This document shows, piece by piece, positions 1-6,229 of a DNA stretch of 6,229 bases. The translations under genes were made by a program, and so were the position numbers. Every line of letters begins with the position of its first letter. The stretch's first letter is position 1. Origin of the DNA: Betaproteobacteria bacterium (GTDB taxonomy: Bacteria; Pseudomonadota; Gammaproteobacteria; Burkholderiales; UBA9220); assembly GCA_003519965.1 (NCBI GenBank), contig DOVS01000138.1:1-6229 (forward strand), given 5' to 3'. The notes under the pieces were generated by a model. It searched no databases. It saw only the letters and a list, made by a program, of their open reading frames with translations, and was not told where the DNA came from.

Positions 1-212
1 CCGATATCCTCGACCGTGTGGTGTGCATCAATATGAAGGTCGCCGCGCGCGCTGATATCCAAATCGATCAGCGCGTGGCGGGCGATCTGCTCCAACATAT
101 GGTCGAGAAAAGGAATCCCGCTGTCTAGCGCGGCCTTGCCGCCGCCGTCCAGGTTAAGGGAAACGCGCACCTGCGTTTCCAGGGTATCACGATTAACTTG
201 AGCACTGCGCAT
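1..212 (-). CDS. hisB: Imidazoleglycerol-phosphate dehydratase, N-terminal part (cut by window edge)
   Basis: The enzyme dehydrates imidazole glycerol phosphate to imidazole acetol phosphate in cytoplasmic histidine synthesis. Only 70 full codons are visible. The protein starts [20 protein letters not shown] and contains the family blocks GIPFLDHML (residues 32-40) and [11 protein letters not shown] (59-69). The HHxxE of the latter (H64, H65, E68) supplies metal ligands in this family. The start directly at MRSA suggests the monofunctional enzyme, without the N-terminal phosphatase domain fused in E. coli HisB. The ATG at 210-212 is the only plausible start, since an in-frame TAG lies nine codons upstream and no other ATG, GTG or TTG intervenes. 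No good Shine-Dalgarno sequence precedes it. It follows hisC after 83 nt, the widest gap among the his genes here, and that gap carries a likely promoter. Identification is firm; the C-terminal part is not visible. Confidence 0.95.
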   Translation of the reverse strand, partial: MRSAQVNRDTLETQVRVSLNLDGGGKAALDSGIPFLDHMLEQIARHALIDLDISARGDLHIDAHHTVEDI

Positions 213-238
213 GGGAGAACCCGATGAAATTTTCTTCT

Positions 239-267
239 ATTCTAACCCACCGCGGCAAGGGGTTCAA
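239..267 (-). promoter_or_regulatory. Candidate sigma70 promoter for hisB
   Basis: On the minus strand a TTGAAC -35 box (262-267, first four bases match consensus) is followed by a 17-nt spacer and a TAGAAT -10 box (239-244, five of six match). The predicted transcription start is near 231-233, giving a leader of about 20 nt before the hisB ATG. It lies in the only sizeable gap between the his genes. The sequence match is direct; activity is inferred. Confidence 0.5.
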
Positions 268-295
268 AACGCCGCATGAGCGACACGCGGGCGCA

Positions 296-1360
296 TTAGG
301 CCAGAATCTCCCGCAGCGCCTCAATCAGCGCCGCGCGCTGCGCGTCCGTCCCAACCGTAATGCGCAAAAACGGCGCAATACGGGACGGCTCCTTGAAATG
401 ACGCACGATAACACCGCGCTCCCGCAACGCCGCGGCCAGTGCGGCGCCGCCTTCCCGGCGATGACGGACAAAAACGAAATTGGCGGCGGAAGGCAATACG
501 GTAAAGTCCAACGCCGCAAGCTCGGCCGTCAGCATGGCGCGGGCGGCGACGACGCGGCGGCAAGTCTCCGCGAAGTAGGCGCGATCCTCCATCGCGGCGC
601 ACGCGCCGGCGATGGCGGGGCGGTCCAACGGGTAGGAATTGAAGCTATCTTTAACCCGTGTCAGCGCTTCGATCAGCCCCTCGTGACCGATGGCGTATCC
701 CACCCGCAACCCTGCGAGAGAGCGGGATTTCGACAGCGTATGCACCACCAGCAATTGCGGATAACGGTTCACCAGCCCCACGGCCGACTCACCGCCGAAA
801 TCCACGTACGCCTCGTCGATCACCACAGCCGACTCGGTATTCGCCTGCAACAGGCGTTCGATCTCGGCTAAGGGCAACGCCCGGCCCGTTGGCGCATTGG
901 GATTGGGAAAGATAATTCCCCCGTTGGGCTGGAAATAATCGTCAACGCGAATCTCGAACGTCTCGGTCAGCGGCGGCTGTCGGAATGCAACGCCGTACAG
1001 GCGGCAATACACCGGATAAAAACTGTAGGTGATATCCGGAAACAGCACCGGCGCGTCGTGCTTGAGCAAGGCCTGGAAGATATGCCCCAGGACCTCGTCG
1101 GAACCGTTGCCGACAAACACCTGGGACGCCGCCACCCCATGGAAGTCGGCAATGGCTATCTTCAGCCGGCCGCCATCGGGATCCGGGTAGAGCCGCAGGG
1201 TATCGGCGATTTCGCCGCGCAACGCCGCCAACACCCGCGGGCTGGGACCATAAGGGTTTTCGTTGGTGTTGAGCTTGACCAGATTGGCGCACTGCGGCTG
1301 CTCGCCCGGGGTATAGGGCGTCAACTCATGAACGACGGCGCTCCAGTAACGATTTCCCAT
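296..1360 (-). CDS. hisC: Histidinol-phosphate aminotransferase
   Basis: This PLP-dependent fold-type I aminotransferase converts imidazole acetol phosphate plus glutamate to histidinol phosphate. The 354-residue protein has the usual family length. Motifs in order: [12 protein letters not shown] (30-41), YPDPDG (58-63), FVGNGSDEV (82-90), [12 protein letters not shown] (107-118), NPNAPTG (153-159), [10 protein letters not shown] (180-189) and [16 protein letters not shown] (208-223), in which K211 is the expected Schiff-base lysine. R333 in LRITVG (332-337) is the likely substrate carboxylate-binding arginine. The open frame extends upstream to 1447, but that would overlap the end of hisD by 74 nt. 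The ATG at 1358-1360 fits the family N-terminus (GNRYWS...) and has an AGGG 4 nt upstream. It starts 13 nt after the hisD stop, so the two are probably cotranscribed and translationally coupled. No key motif is missing. Confidence 0.96.
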   Translation of the reverse strand: MGNRYWSAVVHELTPYTPGEQPQCANLVKLNTNENPYGPSPRVLAALRGEIADTLRLYPDPDGGRLKIAIADFHGVAASQVFVGNGSDEVLGHIFQALLKHDAPVLFPDITYSFYPVYCRLYGVAFRQPPLTETFEIRVDDYFQPNGGIIFPNPNAPTGRALPLAEIERLLQANTESAVVIDEAYVDFGGESAVGLVNRYPQLLVVHTLSKSRSLAGLRVGYAIGHEGLIEALTRVKDSFNSYPLDRPAIAGACAAMEDRAYFAETCRRVVAARAMLTAELAALDFTVLPSAANFVFVRHRREGGAALAAALRERGVIVRHFKEPSRIAPFLRITVGTDAQRAALIEALREILA

Positions 1361-1364
1361 GACG

Positions 1365-1368
1365 CCCT
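1365..1368 (-). promoter_or_regulatory. Ribosome binding site deciding the hisC start
   Basis: Minus-strand AGGG within GCAGGGCGTC sits 4 nt before the ATG at 1360, in the 13-nt gap after the hisD stop. It supports this start over the upstream in-frame ATG at 1447, which lies inside hisD. Confidence 0.5.
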
Positions 1369-1373
1369 GCGGC

Positions 1374-2672
1374 TCAGCGTATGCGATATTCGGCGGAACG
1401 GGCGTGGGCCTGCAACCCTTCGCCGTAGGCCAGCGTCGCGGCGACATGACCCAAGCGATTCGCGCCAGCCTGGGACACCATAATCAGGCTGGAGCGCTTC
1501 TGGAAATCATACACGCCCAGAGGCGAGGAAAACCGCGCAGTGCGTGAAGTCGGCAGCACGTGGTTAGGGCCGGCGCAGTAGTCGCCAAGAGATTCGCAGG
1601 TAGTACGTCCCATGAAAATCGCGCCGGCATGTTTGATCCGATCCAGCCAGCGTTCAGGGTCGGCCACGGACAGCTCCAAGTGCTCCGGCGCGATACGATT
1701 AGCAAGCGTGATCGCTTCGCCGAGATCGGCCACCTTGACCAAGGCGCCGCGGTTTTCCAGCGCGGCGCGAATAATCTCGCGGCGCGGCATGTCAGCCAGC
1801 AACCGATCCATCGCGCCGGCGACGGCGTCTAGAAAAGCGGCGTCCGGCGTCAACAAAATGGACTGGGCCAGTTCGTCGTGCTCCGCCTGGGAGAATAGAT
1901 CCATGGCGATCCACTCGGGATCGGTGCCGCCATCGCAAATAATCAGAATTTCCGACGGTCCGGCCACCATATCGATCCCCACCACGCCGAATACCCGGCG
2001 CTTAGCCGCCGCCACGTAAGCATTCCCGGGACCGACGATTTTATCCACCGGTGGAACCGTTGCGGTGCCGTAAGCCAGCGCCCCCACCGCTTGCGCGCCG
2101 CCGATGGTGAACATGCGGTCGACGCCGCAGACCGCGGCGGCGGCCAGCACCAATTCGTTGACCCGACCGCCCGGCGTCGGCGCCACCATGACCAATTCGC
2201 CCACGCCCGCCACCTTAGCGGGAATCGCGTTCATTAACACCGACGATGGATAAGCCGCCTTGCCGCCCGGCACGTACAATCCCACCCGGTCGAGGGGCGT
2301 GATTTGCTGGCCGAGCATCGTTCCATCCGCCTCGGTATAACGCCACGAAGCAACGGTTTGCTTCTCGTGATAAACCCGCACCCGCTGCGCCGCCTGCTCC
2401 AGTGCATCGCGTTCGGCGGCGGGCAATCGCGCCAGCGCTTCGGTTAGGCGCGCCGCCGGTAATTCCAGTTGCGCCATGGCGGCGGCGTCGAGTTGGTCGA
2501 AACGGCGAGTGTATTCCAACACCGCATCGTCGCCCCGGCTTTTCACCGCGTGCAGGATTTCCGCCGCCACCGCATCGATGCGGGCGTCCTGGGCGCCCTC
2601 GAACGCCAGCAGGTGATCTAGCTCGGCGTTAAAATCGGGCTGGCTGGAATCGAAACGTTTAATCGTCAACAT
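1374..2672 (-). CDS. hisD: Histidinol dehydrogenase
   Basis: This zinc enzyme uses NAD to oxidise L-histidinol to L-histidine through the aldehyde, the last two steps of the pathway. At 432 residues it matches the family length. Visible blocks are [17 protein letters not shown] (132-148), [13 protein letters not shown] (191-203), [15 protein letters not shown] (211-225), [10 protein letters not shown] (235-244), SQAEHD (261-266), [10 protein letters not shown] (325-334) and [14 protein letters not shown] (362-375). By alignment with E. coli HisD the zinc ligands are Q262, H265, D364 and H423 and the catalytic pair is E330/H331; all are present. The ATG at 2670-2672 is the first one after hisG, and the N-terminus [14 protein letters not shown] is typical. 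A clear Shine-Dalgarno sequence is lacking. It begins 39 nt after hisG and ends 13 nt before hisC, in keeping with one operon. The enzyme looks intact. Confidence 0.97.
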   Translation of the reverse strand: MLTIKRFDSSQPDFNAELDHLLAFEGAQDARIDAVAAEILHAVKSRGDDAVLEYTRRFDQLDAAAMAQLELPAARLTEALARLPAAERDALEQAAQRVRVYHEKQTVASWRYTEADGTMLGQQITPLDRVGLYVPGGKAAYPSSVLMNAIPAKVAGVGELVMVAPTPGGRVNELVLAAAAVCGVDRMFTIGGAQAVGALAYGTATVPPVDKIVGPGNAYVAAAKRRVFGVVGIDMVAGPSEILIICDGGTDPEWIAMDLFSQAEHDELAQSILLTPDAAFLDAVAGAMDRLLADMPRREIIRAALENRGALVKVADLGEAITLANRIAPEHLELSVADPERWLDRIKHAGAIFMGRTTCESLGDYCAGPNHVLPTSRTARFSSPLGVYDFQKRSSLIMVSQAGANRLGHVAATLAYGEGLQAHARSAEYRIR

Positions 2673-2711
2673 AATTTGAATACTTAGCAGACTGTCGAAA
2701 TTTTATAGCGG

Positions 2712-3377
2712 TTAACTGGCCAAGGCCATTTCCCGCGCGGCAACCGCGCGGCCGAAAGTGTCGATCATCGGGCGAATTTGCTCGCGTTTCAGCTTTAGCG
2801 CCGCGGGATTGACTACTAGCCGCGAACTGACCGACATAATTTCCTCCACCGCCGTCAGTCGATTGGCGCGCAGCGTATTCCCGCTGCTCACCAGATCGAC
2901 AATGGCGTCGGCCAACCCCACCAAGGGCGCCAATTCCATCGAGCCGTAGAGTTTGATTAAATCCACGTGTACGCCCTTACGCGCGAAATGTTCCCGCGCC
3001 GTCCTCAGGTATTTGGTGGCAACCCGCAGCCGCGCCCCCTGACGCACCGAGGCGGCGTAATCGAAACCCTCAGGCGCCGCCACCATCATACGGCAACGGG
3101 CAATACGCAAGTCCAGCGGCTGGTACAACCCGCCGCCGCCATGCTCATGGAGCACGTCCTTTCCGGTAATACCCAAATCGGCGGCGCCGTATTGCACATA
3201 AGTCGGCACGTCGGCGGCGCGCACGATAATCAACCGCACGTCCGGACGGTTGGTGCCGAGAATTAGCTTGCGCGACACCTCCGGATCTTCCTGGCACTGG
3301 ATGCCGGCGGCCGCCAGCAGCGGCGTGGTTTCCTCGAAGATTCTCCCCTTCGACAAGGCGATGGTGATCCCGCTCAT
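2712..3377 (-). CDS. hisG: ATP phosphoribosyltransferase catalytic subunit, short form
   Basis: It catalyses the first, committed step of histidine synthesis, joining ATP and PRPP to phosphoribosyl-ATP. The 221-residue protein has the family start [14 protein letters not shown] (4-17), the block [10 protein letters not shown] (67-76) and the PRPP-binding signature [16 protein letters not shown] (159-174). It ends soon after this catalytic part. It lacks the C-terminal regulatory domain found in the roughly 300-residue long form of E. coli, so it belongs to the short class (HisG-S), which works in a complex with the HisZ regulatory subunit. No hisZ lies in the window. The frame stays open upstream to 3524 inside murA, but the ATG at 3375-3377 fits the family and has a weak GGA 7 nt upstream. 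It begins 22 nt after the murA stop, with no room for a his leader peptide. Expression from the murA transcript is inferred. Confidence 0.96.
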   Translation of the reverse strand: MSGITIALSKGRIFEETTPLLAAAGIQCQEDPEVSRKLILGTNRPDVRLIIVRAADVPTYVQYGAADLGITGKDVLHEHGGGGLYQPLDLRIARCRMMVAAPEGFDYAASVRQGARLRVATKYLRTAREHFARKGVHVDLIKLYGSMELAPLVGLADAIVDLVSSGNTLRANRLTAVEEIMSVSSRLVVNPAALKLKREQIRPMIDTFGRAVAAREMALAS

Positions 3378-3399
3378 TTGCGATTCCGTAACTATTCGG

Positions 3400-4662
<1,263 letters not shown>

Positions 4663-4668
4663 TCAATC

Positions 4669-4692
4669 TCCGCCTCCGAACGAGGAGGCGGA
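4669..4692 (-). other. Stem-loop in the murA leader
   Basis: CCGCCTCC (4670-4677) and GGAGGCGG (4684-4691) form a perfect 8-bp GC-rich stem around a 6-nt loop, extended by a T-A pair (4669/4692) to 9 bp. On the transcribed minus strand it is followed by AGATTGAAATGG, not by a T-run, so it is not a simple intrinsic terminator. Its 3' arm contains GGAGG, about 19 nt before the murA ATG. It may shape translation initiation or stabilise the murA-proximal mRNA end. The fold is seen; any role is inferred. Confidence 0.5.
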
Positions 4693-4694
4693 AT

Positions 4695-4719
4695 AAAAAA
4701 AATCAAGCGCTTAGCGCCT
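4695..4719 (-). terminator. Candidate intrinsic terminator/attenuator at the end of grxD
   Basis: On the minus strand AGGCGC (4719-4714), loop TAA, GCGCTT (4710-4705) pair over 6 bp, including one G-U. After two bases come eight T residues (4702-4695). The hairpin covers the last grxD codons, and its 3' arm takes in the first base of the TGA stop, so translating ribosomes would compete with folding. The short stem suggests partial termination between grxD and murA. Confidence 0.5.
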
Positions 4720-5026
4720 CTTCGAGTAATTTTTGCAGTTCGCCCTTTTCATACATCTCACGCATGATGTCCACTCCGCCGATCAGATCGCCCTTGATAT
4801 AGAGCTGCGGAAAAGTCGGCCAGTTAGCGTAATAAGGGAGGTTTTCGAATACATCCCGCTCCATCAGCACGTTCACCGCGGCAAATTCGACATTGCAGGC
4901 CTTCATCACCTGCGCCGCCACATTAGAAAAACCGCATTGAGGAAACTGAGGCGTTCCCTTCATGAACAATACCACCGAATTCTCGGTGACGGTTTGGCGA
5001 ATACGGTCTAACACTTCCTGATTCAT
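4703..5026 (-). CDS. grxD: Monothiol CGFS glutaredoxin (Grx4 family)
   Basis: Proteins of this class bind a glutathione-coordinated [2Fe-2S] cluster as a dimer, or as a heterocomplex with BolA proteins, and act in iron-sulfur cluster transfer and iron sensing rather than general disulfide reduction. The 107-residue protein is a single thioredoxin-fold domain of typical length. It has MKGTP (22-26, glutathione-contacting K23), the active site CGFS (31-34), WPTFPQLYIKG (69-79) carrying the cis-proline block, and GGVDI (83-87). The ATG at 5024-5026 is preceded by the strongest ribosome binding site in the window, AAGGAG with 6-nt spacing. The gene sits between the IbaG-like bolA gene and murA; in E. 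coli ibaG is directly next to murA and grxD is elsewhere. A 155-nt gap with an inverted-repeat element separates it from bolA, and a probable terminator overlaps its stop. Confidence 0.96.
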   Translation of the reverse strand: MNQEVLDRIRQTVTENSVVLFMKGTPQFPQCGFSNVAAQVMKACNVEFAAVNVLMERDVFENLPYYANWPTFPQLYIKGDLIGGVDIMREMYEKGELQKLLEEALSA

Positions 5027-5032
5027 CGTTCA

Positions 5033-5038
5033 CTCCTT
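5033..5038 (-). promoter_or_regulatory. Strong ribosome binding site of grxD
   Basis: Minus-strand AAGGAG lies 6 nt before the grxD ATG. It is a near-ideal Shine-Dalgarno sequence, much stronger than those of the other genes here, and suggests efficient independent translation of grxD. Confidence 0.8.
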
Positions 5039-5063
5039 AACATTGCGCGCTGACCCGCCAGTT

Positions 5064-5166
5064 TCATACGGCCTGACGCCGCGGCAACCAGCCGCGCCAT
5101 TCACCGGGCGGCTTGCGCCGCAGACGGAGAAAAACGAGACTGTCCCCGCGGCGTCAGTCCGTATGA
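5064..5166. repeat. 103-bp inverted-repeat element between bolA and grxD (MITE/REP-like)
   Basis: The 21-nt arm at 5064-5084 (starting TCATACGG) is the reverse complement of 5146-5166 (ending CCGTATGA) in 20 of 21 positions; the one mismatch is C5072 against T5158. The arms enclose 61 nt that hold further small palindromes: AGCCGC 5090-5095 with GCGGCT 5108-5113, or GCGGC 5108-5112 with GCCGC 5117-5121. No coding frame is evident. On the minus strand the interior next to one arm reads GGGGACAGTCTCGTTTTTC, which resembles a sequence I associate from memory with REP/IS200-like (RAYT) elements. A tetranucleotide GCCA lies on each side (5057-5060 and 5167-5170), but 3 nt off symmetry on the left, so it is poor evidence for a target duplication. 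It is either a small non-autonomous mobile element or a large regulatory or mRNA-stabilising hairpin. Confidence 0.7.
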
Positions 5167-5181
5167 GCCACGGTCAAACGC

Positions 5182-5433
5182 TTATCGTGTACCACCCGCA
5201 TTGGACCAGTCCTCTGGGGTGAAGGTTTTCATGGATAAGGCGTGGATTTCCCCGCCCATCCGCTCGCCAAGCGCTTGATATACCCGCTGGTGTTGTTGCA
5301 ACATATTCTTACCGCGGAATTCGGCGCTGACGATGACGGCGGCGAAATGCTCGCCGTCGTCCCCCTCGACCTGCACATACTCGCACGGCAGGTCATTCTT
5401 TATATAACGTGTGATCTGTTCGGCCGTCACCAT
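5182..5433 (-). CDS. ibaG: BolA family protein, IbaG-like
   Basis: BolA proteins are small partners of CGFS glutaredoxins in [2Fe-2S] complexes; E. coli IbaG is linked to acid tolerance and iron-sulfur work. The 83-residue protein matches IbaG (84 residues) in length and layout. It has an N-terminal helix, VEGDDGEHFAAVIVS (22-36) with H29 in the variable loop, the block FRGKNMLQQHQRVYQAL (39-55), and the C-terminal signature IHALSMKTFTPEDW (63-76). H64 is the invariant histidine that serves as cluster ligand in BolA-glutaredoxin complexes. H29 rather than Cys in the loop points to the His-type subclass. The ATG at 5431-5433 has AAAGG 7 nt upstream and follows the permease stop by 35 nt. Its place ahead of murA matches E. 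coli ibaG, although here grxD intervenes. True BolA (about 105 residues) is less likely given the short length. Confidence 0.92.
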   Translation of the reverse strand: MVTAEQITRYIKNDLPCEYVQVEGDDGEHFAAVIVSAEFRGKNMLQQHQRVYQALGERMGGEIHALSMKTFTPEDWSNAGGTR

Positions 5434-5440
5434 AAAAAAA

Positions 5441-5445
5441 CCTTT
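5441..5445 (-). promoter_or_regulatory. Ribosome binding site of the bolA/ibaG gene
   Basis: Minus-strand AAAGG is separated from the ATG at 5433 by seven T residues. It supports this start in the 35-nt gap after the permease gene. Confidence 0.6.
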
Positions 5446-5468
5446 ATCTTCTCTGCGTTGCGCGCATC

Positions 5469-6224
5469 TCAGCCGCGCAATTTATAACCACGTTTCAGCA
5501 ACGTCAACGTCGTCAATGATAATGCCAAAAAGCAGGTGCTCACAATGAATAGACTGAACATGGGCGAAACATCCGACTCGCCGAAGAAACCATAACGAAA
5601 GCCGTCGATTAAGTAGAAAAAAGGGTTGAAATGCGACAAATTCTGCCAAAACGGCGGTAACGAATGGATAGAATAGAAGACCCCGCTCAAAAAGGTCAAC
5701 GGCACGATAAAAAAGCTTTGCACCGCCGACATTCGATCATAATCGTCCGCCCACAACGATGCAATAATACCGATGGCGCCCAGCATCCCACAACCCAGCA
5801 AGGCGAATAGCAGCGCCCATCCGGGATGACTGAACGGAACCGACGCAAAGGCCAATCCCCCGAGGTAAACGCCGACGCCAACCACCAAGCCGCGCACTAC
5901 CGCCGCCGCCACGAACGCCGCGAAGAATTCCCAGTAGGTTAACGGGGGCAGCAAAATAAAGATGATATTGCCCGTCATTTTCGACTGGATCAAGCTGGAT
6001 GAACAGTTGGCAAACGCGTTTTGCAACATGGTCATCATCACGAGGCCGGGAACGAGAAACGCCGTATAGCTGACACCAGAATAAACCTGTATATGGGATT
6101 GCAGCACCTGTGAAAAAATCAACAGATACAATAACGTCGTCACCACCGGCGCCATGACGGTTTGCAGACTGACTTTGCGGAAGCGCAGCAATTCCTTGAG
6201 GAACAGCGTATAGACGCCACCCAT
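5469..6224 (-). CDS. ABC-2 type transporter permease, YadH-like
   Basis: This is the inner-membrane subunit of an ABC exporter; it pairs with a separate ATP-binding protein. The substrate is unknown. The 251-residue protein has about six hydrophobic segments (roughly 21-42, 52-72, 87-125 as one or two spans, 135-158, 166-188 and 222-243). It carries the ABC-2 signature stretch PLTFLSGVFYSIHSLPPFWQ followed by NLSHFNPFFYLIDGFRYGFFG (175-215). Length and motifs match E. coli YadH (256 residues), whose partner ATPase is YadG. The ATG at 6222-6224 is 5 nt from the window edge and reads TGATG, so a TGA (6226-6224) overlaps it by one base. This suggests that an upstream gene, probably the ATPase, ends here and is translationally coupled. 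Start choice is reasonable, but little upstream sequence is visible. In Betaproteobacteria this permease commonly precedes bolA-murA-his. Confidence 0.93.
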   Translation of the reverse strand: MGGVYTLFLKELLRFRKVSLQTVMAPVVTTLLYLLIFSQVLQSHIQVYSGVSYTAFLVPGLVMMTMLQNAFANCSSSLIQSKMTGNIIFILLPPLTYWEFFAAFVAAAVVRGLVVGVGVYLGGLAFASVPFSHPGWALLFALLGCGMLGAIGIIASLWADDYDRMSAVQSFFIVPLTFLSGVFYSIHSLPPFWQNLSHFNPFFYLIDGFRYGFFGESDVSPMFSLFIVSTCFLALSLTTLTLLKRGYKLRG

Positions 6225-6229
6225 CAGCT

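Noticed and set aside
224..871. Open plus-strand frame of 215 codons opposite hisC
   Set aside because: It is antisense to intact hisC, its translation is low-complexity Arg/Gln/Gly-rich, and no ribosome binding site or motif supports it.
1361..1447. Upstream extension of hisC into hisD
   Set aside because: The extra 29 residues read hisD coding DNA in another frame and match nothing at the HisC N-terminus; the ATG at 1360 has a ribosome binding site.
2690..2730. Possible promoter before hisD (TATAAA/TAAAAT in the hisG-hisD gap)
   Set aside because: A good -10-like sequence is present on the minus strand, but the best -35 hexamers at 16-18 nt spacing match only three of six positions.
3086..3093. 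Second TCATACGG, identical to the start of the inverted-repeat arm
   Set aside because: Only 8 nt match, it lies inside conserved hisG coding sequence, and no partner arm is nearby, so it is probably chance.
4669..4692. Reading the murA-leader stem-loop as an intrinsic terminator
   Set aside because: On the minus strand the T-run precedes the hairpin, and on the plus strand the hairpin is followed by A residues, so neither orientation has the required T-run after the stem.

Overview
The window is one compact stretch of a GC-rich proteobacterial genome in which all eight genes lie on the minus strand. Read in the direction of transcription (right to left) the order is: ABC-2 type permease (YadH-like), BolA-family protein (IbaG-like), CGFS monothiol glutaredoxin (grxD), murA, hisG, hisD, hisC and the first 70 codons of hisB, which runs off the left edge. 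The order permease-bolA-murA-hisG-hisD-hisC-hisB is, from general knowledge, typical of Betaproteobacteria, and the protein sequences fit that class. A related gammaproteobacterium cannot be excluded, and no genus can be named from this sequence.

Right part (5182-6229): the complete permease of a two-component ABC exporter, whose start overlaps what looks like the stop codon of a gene just outside the window (probably its ATPase), followed after 35 nt by the BolA/IbaG gene. Middle part (4654-5181): the only structured non-coding DNA. The 155-nt gap between bolA and grxD holds a 103-bp element bounded by 21-nt inverted repeats with one mismatch, resembling a small non-autonomous mobile or REP-like element. 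The 49-nt gap between grxD and murA holds a probable intrinsic terminator or attenuator fused to the grxD stop codon, then a second GC-rich stem-loop in the murA leader. Left part (1-4653): murA and the histidine genes, spaced 22, 39 and 13 nt apart, then an 83-nt gap before hisB that carries a good sigma70-type promoter.

Functionally the window joins three themes: export across the inner membrane, iron-sulfur/redox handling (BolA and CGFS glutaredoxins are known to form [2Fe-2S]-bridged complexes), and two biosynthetic routes, peptidoglycan precursor synthesis (MurA) and histidine synthesis (HisG step 1, HisB, HisC and HisD late steps). HisG is the short form that normally needs a separate HisZ subunit, not present here. 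I see no his leader peptide, RNA gene, CRISPR array, transposase gene or evident novel multi-gene system. The points most worth following up are the inverted-repeat element, the grxD insertion between bolA and murA, the hairpin pair before murA and the promoter before hisB.
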